A stretch of 6,339 nucleotides of DNA from an uncultured Parvularculaceae bacterium (lineage in GTDB: Bacteria; Pseudomonadota; Alphaproteobacteria; Caulobacterales; Parvularculaceae), in assembly GCA_947259815.1 (NCBI GenBank), contig CAMYNO010000214.1:1-6339 (forward strand). The letters are read 5' to 3'. Under the pieces are notes generated by a model. That model worked only from the letters and a program-made list of their open reading frames with translations. It was not told the origin of the DNA and ran no database searches. Numbering within the stretch: the stretch's first letter is position 1; every line of letters starts with the position of its first letter. This document shows, one piece after another, positions 1 through 5,234 of this stretch. The translations under genes and the position numbers were made by a program.

Positions 1-1468
1 CGGCATAGCCGAGCGCCGGCCGCGCGGAAAACATCTGGTCGAGCGACAATCGCCCATGGAATATATCGCCGCCGGTAAGGCCGAATTTGCGCTCAAGATC
101 CAGCGGCGAATGGATCTGGCGGGCAATAATCGAGTCCCGGAAGTTTGGCGCAAAGCGCGAAACTGTGTCGATAATCGTATCGGCGGCGTCATCGCGCACA
201 TCGTCCCAGTTCCGCCCGCTCGGCAGTTCCGGCGCGAAGTGCTGGCAAAAGAGGCTCGCTACATGCTGACCGGCCGGCGCAAGCGTTTCGTCTATGGTGG
301 ACGGGATCAACATTTCGATGATTGGCGACTTCGACCAGCCCGTTTGCCGCGCATCGAGATAGGCCCGGTCGAGATAGTCGACGGTCGGGCCGATGATAAT
401 GCCGGACTTGTGGTGGTCGCCGACGGTGTTTCCCGGCAGGCACGGAAAATCAGGAAGTTCCGAAAGCGCTACATTCATCCGGAATGTCCCGGAACCGCAG
501 GCATAGCTCTCCATCCGTTTACGGAATGGCGCAGCGAGATCAGACTGCGCGGTAAGCGATGTAAAGAGCAGTTTGGGGTTGACGTTTGAGACCACCATGT
601 CGGCGCGAAGAGCCTCGCCATCGTCGGTTTCTACGCCTGTGGCTTTTCCGTTTTCAACGATTACCTGCTTCACCGCGACATTGGTTCTGATTTTTACCCC
701 TGCCGCTTCAGCCGCCTTCGCCATCGCTTGTGTGATCGCGCCCATGCCGCCGATTGCGTGACCCCAGAAACCGGAACGCCCGCCAATATCGCCGAAGACG
801 TGATGCAAAAGCACATAGGCGGTGCCGGGCGCATGGGGGCTCGCGTAATTGCCGACAATCCCGTCAAAAGCGAAGGCGGCGACAATAGACGGATGGTCAA
901 ACCATTGCGCAAGGAATTCGGTCGCCGATTTCGTGAACAGATCGAGCAGCATCTGTTGGTCGGTAAGGCTGAGTTTTCGAACGTGGTTCCCGGTACGCAC
1001 AAGCCGCCAGACATCGTGCAAGCCGCCGCCGGCGTTTGGCGGCGTTTCCAAAATCAGCTTGCGTAGGACGTCCGCTGCAATTTCCAGTGCTTCATAATAT
1101 GCGGGAAGAGCCGCCGCATCGGCCTTGGAATGTCGGGCAAATTCCGCCTGGGTTTTGGCAATGTCGTAAGAGTTTTGAAGATATTCGCCGGACTCAGTCC
1201 CGAGCGGCCAGAAATTCGGTTGCGCGCGTTCAACGATTTTCAATCCGTGCGCGTAAAGGTCGAGATCGTCGATGACCCGCTGGTTCAGCAGGCTGACGGT
1301 GTAGCTGGCGACGGAATTTTTAAAACCGGGGTGAAATTCTTCCGTGACGGCGGCGCCGCCGACAATTTCGCGTCGCTCCAGCACGGTTACATCCAGTCCC
1401 GCGCGGGCAAGGTAAAAAGCGCAGACAAGCCCGTTATGGCCGCCGCCGATGATAAGCGCGTCGGTCAA
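1..1468 (-). CDS. FAD-dependent oxidoreductase, PYROXD2/phytoene-desaturase-like, C-terminus cut by window edge
   Basis: I read 489 uninterrupted codons from a TTG at 1468-1466 down to the left edge. Seen: the product opens with a Rossmann dinucleotide-binding loop, IIGGGHNG (residues 6-13), followed by VTVLERR with the acidic Glu31 expected to contact the FAD ribose, and GGAAVTEE (37-44). Near the visible end, FGLTGGDIFHGRLSLDQ resembles the corresponding stretch of PYROXD2-type proteins (COG1233, phytoene-dehydrogenase-like). By comparison with that family, about 40-70 C-terminal residues, including the second FAD-contacting glycine motif, lie outside the window. TTG is chosen because it places the FAD motif directly at the N-terminus and because TTGA overlaps the stop of the oxygenase gene upstream; I see no ATG in frame nearby. 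No signal peptide is visible, so it is probably cytosolic. The family is certain enough; the substrate is unknown, and a carotenoid role is not implied. Confidence 0.88.
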   Translation of the reverse strand, partial: MTDALIIGGGHNGLVCAFYLARAGLDVTVLERREIVGGAAVTEEFHPGFKNSVASYTVSLLNQRVIDDLDLYAHGLKIVERAQPNFWPLGTESGEYLQNSYDIAKTQAEFARHSKADAAALPAYYEALEIAADVLRKLILETPPNAGGGLHDVWRLVRTGNHVRKLSLTDQQMLLDLFTKSATEFLAQWFDHPSIVAAFAFDGIVGNYASPHAPGTAYVLLHHVFGDIGGRSGFWGHAIGGMGAITQAMAKAAEAAGVKIRTNVAVKQVIVENGKATGVETDDGEALRADMVVSNVNPKLLFTSLTAQSDLAAPFRKRMESYACGSGTFRMNVALSELPDFPCLPGNTVGDHHKSGIIIGPTVDYLDRAYLDARQTGWSKSPIIEMLIPSTIDETLAPAGQHVASLFCQHFAPELPSGRNWDDVRDDAADTIIDTVSRFAPNFRDSIIARQIHSPLDLERKFGLTGGDIFHGRLSLDQMFSARPALGYA

Positions 1469-2412
1469 CCGGCGAGCCCGATTTCTTTCAGGCGCTGCTT
1501 GAGGAAGGCGTCGGCTGTAATGTCGGGATATTTTGCACCGTCGCCCTTACAGCTATCGAGGCAGGATAAGATCGCATCCGGGTGAGGATGCATGAAGAAC
1601 GGCATTGAATAGCGCGATACATTCGGCCCCTTCGGGTTGACCACGCGATGCGTCGTCGCCGGTATGACGTCATTGGCGACGCGGGCCAGCATGTCGCCCG
1701 CATCGACGATCAGATTATCCGCATCCGTCTCAACCGGCAGCCAATTCCCGTCGCGGTCAAGCAGTTCAAGACCGGCCCCATTGGCGGCGACAAGGATTGT
1801 AATCAGGTTTATGTCTTCATGGGCGGCCGCACGGATCGAATTCGGATCGGCGCCGTCGGGGATCGGCGGATAATGCAGCAGGCGCAGGATTGAGTTTCCG
1901 TCCGTCGCCATACACCGGAAGTAATCGGACGCCACATCAAGCGACGGCGCCAGCGCTTCAAGCATCACCATGCCCGCTTCTTCAAGCGCGCCATAAAGTT
2001 TCAGGAATGCGTCGCGAAACTCTACTGGACGCTCCGGCCAGACATTGGCCGGGTATATATCCGCGAGCGGCGAGTCGGCGCCGAACTCGCGCCCCACATG
2101 CCAGAATTCTTTCAGGTCTGGGAATTTGGAATCCTTTGCATGCTCGGTCCCGAACGGGGTGTATCCCCGCTGGCCGTCGACACCGGCTGCGCATTTCATT
2201 TTTTCTTCGACCGGCAACGCAAAGAACGCTTCACTCAATGCGTACGCAGTGCTCAATAGATCTCGGGATACGCCGTGATCCTTCAAAATGATGAAACCGA
2301 AATATTTAAAGCCCTCGAACAAGGCTTCCTGAAATGTCTCGCGGGAAGCCGCATCGCCGTCGGTAAACGCCCTCAGGCTTAATTCCGGAACGCGGTCGTA
2401 TTTTCTGTTCAT
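1465..2412 (-). CDS. 2-oxoglutarate/Fe(II)-dependent oxygenase, isopenicillin N synthase-like family
   Basis: This 315-residue protein has the usual length of the family. Seen: an N-terminal DIOX_N-type region with FKYFGFIILKDHGV (35-48), then the double-stranded beta-helix core. Its metal ligands are His198 and Asp200 (AAHEDINLITIL) and His255 (PATTHRVVNP). The RYS triad (Arg267, Ser269) is the R-x-S motif that binds the 2-oxoglutarate carboxylate in most members. All catalytic residues are present, so the enzyme should be active. Members couple oxidative decarboxylation of 2-oxoglutarate to hydroxylation, desaturation or ring formation on a small molecule; this sequence does not say which. 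The ATG at 2412 has an AGGA just upstream (2415-2418), a tight spacing. The gene is first in a minus-strand unit with the FAD oxidoreductase, overlapping it by 4 bases, and is divergent from flbT. True isopenicillin N synthase is unlikely, since no penicillin-pathway neighbours are seen. Confidence 0.9.
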   Translation of the reverse strand: MNRKYDRVPELSLRAFTDGDAASRETFQEALFEGFKYFGFIILKDHGVSRDLLSTAYALSEAFFALPVEEKMKCAAGVDGQRGYTPFGTEHAKDSKFPDLKEFWHVGREFGADSPLADIYPANVWPERPVEFRDAFLKLYGALEEAGMVMLEALAPSLDVASDYFRCMATDGNSILRLLHYPPIPDGADPNSIRAAAHEDINLITILVAANGAGLELLDRDGNWLPVETDADNLIVDAGDMLARVANDVIPATTHRVVNPKGPNVSRYSMPFFMHPHPDAILSCLDSCKGDGAKYPDITADAFLKQRLKEIGLAG

Positions 2413-2479
2413 ATCCTGGACCGAATCGCCAAAGCTTCTTTAACCAAGAGCGGTTTACGATTGTCGCAACGAGGTGGCA
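2413..2479. promoter_or_regulatory. Short divergent intergenic region between the oxygenase gene and flbT
   Basis: Only 67 bases separate the two divergent start codons, so both promoters must be packed here or extend into the coding sequences. Seen: an imperfect inverted repeat, TTAACC (2440-2445) and GGTTTA (2452-2457), with one mismatch and a 6-base spacer, which could be an operator. I find no convincing sigma-70 -35/-10 pair and no sigma-54 GG/GC element on either strand. The region's role is inferred from position alone. Confidence 0.4.
2471..2477 (+). promoter_or_regulatory. Shine-Dalgarno site that fixes the flbT start
   Basis: GAGGTGG lies directly before the ATG at 2480, with GAGG five bases from the start codon. 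It overlaps an upstream in-frame GTG at 2474, which therefore cannot be the start. The resulting N-terminus, MALKLTLKPGE, has the form expected of FlbT proteins. Confidence 0.7.
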
Positions 2480-2875
2480 ATGGCGCTGAAATTGACATTG
2501 AAGCCGGGTGAGCGGGCCGCCGTCAATGGGGCGGTGATCGTCAATGGCGAGCGCCGCGCAAGCTTGGTCATTGAAAATCAGGCAAGCATTTTGCGCGAAA
2601 GCGACATTATGCAGGCCGAAGAGGCGACGACGCCGGCCCGCCGGATCTATTTCCCCGTGATGTTGATGTATCTCGACCCGGATATTGCGGAAAAAGTCCG
2701 GGCCGATTTCGAAACGCGCCTGATGGAGTTTATTTCCGCCGTCATCGACCCGGAAGCGCTCGCGACTTGCGCGCGCATGGCCGCCGATGTCGCGAATGAG
2801 GATTTTTACAAAGCGCTTCAGAAATGCCGCTTGCTCATGGATTTCGAAGAATCGCGGCTCGCCCATGTCGTATGA
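2480..2875 (+). CDS. flbT: Flagellin post-transcriptional repressor FlbT
   Basis: This 131-residue cytosolic protein matches FlbT throughout. Seen: LKLTLKPGE near the N-terminus (3-11), NGAVIVNGERR (16-26), SILRESDIMQ (36-45) and TTPARRIYFPVMLMYLD (50-66), the most typical stretch of the family. The length is normal (about 130-150). In Caulobacter, FlbT acts on the 5' leader of flagellin mRNA and destabilises it or blocks its translation, tying flagellin synthesis to completion of the hook and basal body; FlaF acts with it. Its last 11 bases overlap the start of flaF, so the two are surely co-transcribed and probably translationally coupled. No flagellin gene is in the window, so the target is elsewhere. 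There are no signs of decay. Confidence 0.95.
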   Translation: MALKLTLKPGERAAVNGAVIVNGERRASLVIENQASILRESDIMQAEEATTPARRIYFPVMLMYLDPDIAEKVRADFETRLMEFISAVIDPEALATCARMAADVANEDFYKALQKCRLLMDFEESRLAHVV

Positions 2876-3230
2876 AGCCTACGCAAAGTCCCAACGGACG
2901 ACGTCCGATGCGCGCGATGTTGAGTACCGCGCCTTCGTTACGTCTACCCGCGCCCTGATTGCCGCCGGCGAAGGCGAGGGCGCGAACCTTGCCGAAGCCT
3001 TGCATATCAACCGGTCGCTCTGGGAGGCATTGGCCGCCGACTGTGCGAACACTACAAACCAGTTGCCGGTAGAAACACGCGCGCAAATAATCGGGTTGTC
3101 GCGCTGGGTTTCTACCTACTCCCGCAAGGTCTTACGCAGCCAGGAATCCGTCGACGCCTTGATCGACGTGAACCGGATCATGATGGATGGTCTTGCCGGC
3201 CGCGAAGCCGCGACGCCCGAAACCGCCTAG
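2865..3230 (+). CDS. flaF: Flagellar biosynthesis regulator FlaF
   Basis: The 121-residue product matches the FlaF family. Seen: MSYEAYAKSQ at the start, REVEYR-like DVEYRAF (18-24), HINRSLWEALAADC (47-60), NQLPVETRAQIIGLSRWV (65-82) and LIDVNRIMMDGL (99-110). In Caulobacter, FlaF is needed for flagellin accumulation and secretion and works with FlbT. I chose the ATG at 2865 because it gives the family N-terminus and sits inside the end of flbT; a longer frame from 2787 would only read through flbT coding sequence. The Shine-Dalgarno is weak (GAAGA at 2846-2850, about 14 bases away), which fits coupling to FlbT translation. The stop TAG (3228-3230) shares CTAG with the stop of the convergent peptidase gene, leaving no space for a separate terminator. 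Confidence 0.94.
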   Translation: MSYEAYAKSQRTTSDARDVEYRAFVTSTRALIAAGEGEGANLAEALHINRSLWEALAADCANTTNQLPVETRAQIIGLSRWVSTYSRKVLRSQESVDALIDVNRIMMDGLAGREAATPETA

Positions 3231-4732
3231 TCCTTTTCTTCCAGCTCTTTCGCCTGCTTGCGCAGGGCCTTGATCATTTCCTTGCGTCGCGCTTCGTCGT
3301 GCTTTGCCTTTTCTTCAAGCTGATCGATCGCCTTGCGCATTGCCGCCGCGCGGTTTTCCGGCTCTGCATCGACGCCAGTCAGGCAGATGACCGTATGCTC
3401 GACATGCTTGTCGTGCTCGTCGCCGCTTTCGTTTTTCCATTCCAGGATTACCGGCTCGCCTTCGTCGTCATTGGCGACGCATGTAGAGCTTGTCATCATG
3501 TGGGGTTTGCTTTCGTGGAGGATTTCCTCGGTCAAAACTTCCCCGTCTTCGCCGATGACGCGCACAATCCGCTCGGTGCCTTTAACGCGAACGACCCGCT
3601 TCATACCAGAGCCGTCTTCGAATTCCATAACCTGAACACGGTCTCCGACATCGACGTCATCGAAAATAACCTCATCTTCGGAACCGCTGAAAATCAGAAT
3701 GTTTTTTTCGACGACAGTCGCGTCATCTTCCACAGTTTCAGACGCATCGACGACGACGTTGATATCCGTCTCGTCCGGCGCTGCGTAACCGTAACTGGCT
3801 GTTGCTGCGACGCCGGCGGTAATCAAGGCGGCAGCGCCAACGCCGCCAAGCAAACGGCGGGCGGTGGACGAATGGGAACGTTTCAACAACATCAGTCTCT
3901 CCTTCAAGGGATGTCCTAGGGTCAGTCCGTGAGCCGGGTTCGCGCCGCGGACGGATTTCAATATGGCTCTGGCGTAATCCCCTACGGCAGTGGCGCCGCC
4001 GCATCGGGCAATAACATATGCGTCGCAGGCCGCTTCCTGATCGGAGCGAAACGCCTTTGCCGCAAAATGCACAAATGGATTTGGCCACTGCGCAGCCTGC
4101 AACAACATCGCCGCAGCGTTGGTGAGTAGATCGCCCCGCGAAAGATGTGCAAATTCATGGGCGAGGGCGAGGCGGCGTTCCTCCGCGTTATAGGCGGACT
4201 CAAACGATGCGGGCAGAAAAACAGTTGGCCGCATCAGGCCCATTACAAGCGGTCCGGTTTCGTCTTGCGCAACACGAATGTCCGGCAAGCGACGAACGCC
4301 CATTTGTTTTGCAATCGGCGCGGCCTCTTTCTTTAACGCGGCAGAGGCTGGGGCTGAGTCAGACTTCGCCCGGCGCGCCGCCATGCGCTGTCCGCGAAGA
4401 CTTGTTGCAATCCAGGCAAAAGCAATAGCCACCCAGAGAAATAACGCGGCTGCGGCTGCTACGGCGATCCAGTCGAATGACGGCGCGACAAATTCCGTCA
4501 CGGTTACCGCAGTACTGGAATAAACAGGAATAGCGCCGTCAACGGCCGGAGCGGAAAGTACATTGAGTTCGGGCATGAACAAACGCAGCGCCGGCGCCGC
4601 CCATAATACATAAGCTGCGCGTGCACCGAAAAGCCGTGCGAACGGGCGCCGAATGACAAGCACAAGCGCGACCAGAACCGCAACCGCAAGCGACGTCTCG
4701 CCAATAAGAATGAAGATATCAGTCGCGCTCAC
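3227..4732 (-). CDS. M56-family (BlaR1-type) membrane metallopeptidase with a non-penicillin-binding C-terminal part
   Basis: 501 residues. Seen: hydrophobic segments at about 7-27, 36-54 and 87-110; then a cytoplasmic-type protease region with zinc motif HEFAH (192-196: His192, Glu193, His196) and QEAACD (232-237), whose Glu233 is the expected third ligand; and a last membrane segment at about 295-317. Beyond it lie about 180 residues, probably periplasmic. This part is strongly acidic, has two cysteines (418, 450) and a His-rich stretch (DEHDKHVEH, 438-446), and ends in a charged, probably coiled-coil helix (461-501). It contains no SxxK/SxN/KTG penicillin-binding set, so it is not a BlaR1 beta-lactam sensor. 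Known for the family: signal binding activates the zinc protease and leads to cleavage of the BlaI-type repressor. The gene overlaps that repressor's gene by 14 bases. The start is GTG. The ligand is unknown. Confidence 0.87.
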   Translation of the reverse strand: MSATDIFILIGETSLAVAVLVALVLVIRRPFARLFGARAAYVLWAAPALRLFMPELNVLSAPAVDGAIPVYSSTAVTVTEFVAPSFDWIAVAAAAALFLWVAIAFAWIATSLRGQRMAARRAKSDSAPASAALKKEAAPIAKQMGVRRLPDIRVAQDETGPLVMGLMRPTVFLPASFESAYNAEERRLALAHEFAHLSRGDLLTNAAAMLLQAAQWPNPFVHFAAKAFRSDQEAACDAYVIARCGGATAVGDYARAILKSVRGANPAHGLTLGHPLKERLMLLKRSHSSTARRLLGGVGAAALITAGVAATASYGYAAPDETDINVVVDASETVEDDATVVEKNILIFSGSEDEVIFDDVDVGDRVQVMEFEDGSGMKRVVRVKGTERIVRVIGEDGEVLTEEILHESKPHMMTSSTCVANDDEGEPVILEWKNESGDEHDKHVEHTVICLTGVDAEPENRAAAMRKAIDQLEEKAKHDEARRKEMIKALRKQAKELEEKD

Positions 4733-5096
4733 GTTTCAACTCCACCAGCAGGCTTTCAAGCTCTTTAATGTCATCCGCCGCGAGGCCTTTTGAATCGGCG
4801 AGGTGCGCGATCAACGGCGCCGCGCGCCCGCCGAACAGTTTATCAGCGAGCGTCTTCGTCTCGCCCGTAGCGTATTCCGAGCGCGAAATCAGCGGCCGGT
4901 AAAGATAACGCCGGCCTTCGCTCTTATGGGCGAGGGCGCCTTTTTCGACGAGACGCGCCAGCAAGGTTTTGACCGTCTTGGCGCTCCATTTCGTCTTTTT
5001 GGCAACCCGGCCGGCAACATCGGATGCGGCGAGAGGGCTGTCCGCCCACAACACGTCCATGACCTCGAATTCGGCGTTTGAAATCGGCTTATCCAT
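4719..5096 (-). CDS. BlaI/MecI-family transcriptional repressor
   Basis: 125 residues, normal for the Penicillinase_R family. Seen: the winged helix begins MDKPISNAEFEVMDVLW (1-17), followed by SAKTVKTLLARLVEKGAL (38-55), the recognition-helix region, and the wing EGRRYLYRP (60-68). The C-terminal dimerisation helices include LADKLFGG (83-90) and a final amphipathic helix. In staphylococcal BlaI the sensor-triggered cut is at Asn101-Phe102 in an LVLNF context; by eye the matching place here is His98-Leu99 (APLIAHLAD). I chose the ATG at 5096 (AGGA four bases upstream) because it gives the family N-terminus; a longer frame up to 5210 would run through both operators. The protein should bind the two dyads just upstream as a dimer, repressing itself and the overlapping peptidase gene. 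The signal relieving repression is unknown. Confidence 0.9.
   Translation of the reverse strand: MDKPISNAEFEVMDVLWADSPLAASDVAGRVAKKTKWSAKTVKTLLARLVEKGALAHKSEGRRYLYRPLISRSEYATGETKTLADKLFGGRAAPLIAHLADSKGLAADDIKELESLLVELKRERD
4740..4746 (-). promoter_or_regulatory. Shine-Dalgarno site supporting the GTG start of the M56 peptidase
   Basis: On the minus strand GGTGGAG ends seven bases before the GTG at 4732-4730. It lies inside the repressor gene, whose stop is 4721-4719, so the peptidase has its own ribosome site within the overlap. This supports the GTG over any later start and allows roughly coordinated synthesis of repressor and protease. Confidence 0.65.
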
Positions 5097-5110
5097 TGCA
5101 TCCTGATGGC

Positions 5111-5126
5111 GATTACATTTGTAGTC
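5111..5126. promoter_or_regulatory. BlaI-type operator 1 (imperfect dyad)
   Basis: GATTACA-TT-TGTAGTC: two 7-base arms with one mismatch around a 2-base spacer, containing the TACA/TGTA core known for BlaI/MecI operators. It ends 15 bases before the repressor start codon and overlaps the likely -10 region and transcription start. A bound repressor should block its own promoter (autoregulation). Binding itself is inferred. Confidence 0.8.
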
Positions 5127-5153
5127 TAAGCATACGACTACAGATGTAGTCAA
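5123..5153 (-). promoter_or_regulatory. Candidate promoter of the repressor-peptidase unit
   Basis: On the minus strand TTGACT (5153-5148) is a good -35 match. The -10 is weak: TTAGAC (5129-5124, 18-base spacer) or TAGACT (5128-5123, 19-base spacer). Transcription would begin near 5117, about 20 bases before the repressor ATG. Operator 2 overlaps the -35 and operator 1 the -10 and start point, the arrangement expected of steric repression. The -35 is more secure than the -10. Confidence 0.4.
5136..5151. promoter_or_regulatory. BlaI-type operator 2 (perfect dyad)
   Basis: GACTACA-GA-TGTAGTC is a perfect 7+7 inverted repeat with a 2-base spacer and the TACA/TGTA core of BlaI/MecI sites. Its right half is identical to that of operator 1, and the centres of the two dyads are 25 bases apart. 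It overlaps the candidate -35 of the repressor promoter and lies 83 bases before the start codon of the divergent amidohydrolase, so it could also control that gene. Confidence 0.82.
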
Positions 5154-5234
5154 GTGGTTGGTATTCAGACTGGCGCCGGCTGGCAACGCTTTGTAGGGTC
5201 CGCCATCCAAAACTCGTCGGGTTAAGAGGGGCGC
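5152..5234 (+). promoter_or_regulatory. Leader and presumed promoter region of the amidohydrolase gene
   Basis: These 83 bases run from the operators to the amidohydrolase ATG. Seen: a good Shine-Dalgarno, AGAGGGG (5225-5231), and a TTTGTAG half-site (5190-5196) identical to part of operator 1 but without a matching second arm. No clear -35/-10 pair is visible, so the plus-strand promoter may lie within the operator segment (5111-5151) or be of a non-standard type. I see no small gene here. Confidence 0.4.

Noticed and set aside
56..1585. Several plus-strand frames of 80-177 codons
   Set aside because: All are opposite the FAD oxidoreductase or the end of the oxygenase gene, whose motifs and continuous frames are clear; none has a convincing ribosome site or domain.
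1465..2412. True isopenicillin N synthase, giving a beta-lactam biosynthesis theme with the BlaI/M56 pair
   Set aside because: The oxygenase only shares the superfamily fold and ligands. No ACV synthetase or other beta-lactam biosynthesis gene is visible, the peptidase lacks a penicillin sensor, and flbT-flaF separate the two units.
2306..2866. 186-codon minus-strand frame across flbT and the divergent gap
   Set aside because: It runs antisense to flbT, crosses both start regions and overlaps the start of the oxygenase gene in another frame; its product has no family features.
3253..3266. Hairpin CCTGC-TTGC-GCAGG just inside the peptidase gene end, as a flaF terminator
   Set aside because: The stem is only five pairs, it lies in coding sequence, and no T-run follows it on either strand; too weak to call a terminator.
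5181..5195. Sigma-54-like sequence TGGCAACGCTTTGTA before the amidohydrolase
   Set aside because: The GG element is present, but the -12 GC is missing and the spacing is off by one, so it does not meet the sigma-54 pattern.
5096..5210. Longer repressor beginning at 5210
   Set aside because: The extra 38 residues would be encoded by the operator and promoter DNA and do not resemble the family; the ATG at 5096 has a ribosome site and gives the standard N-terminus.
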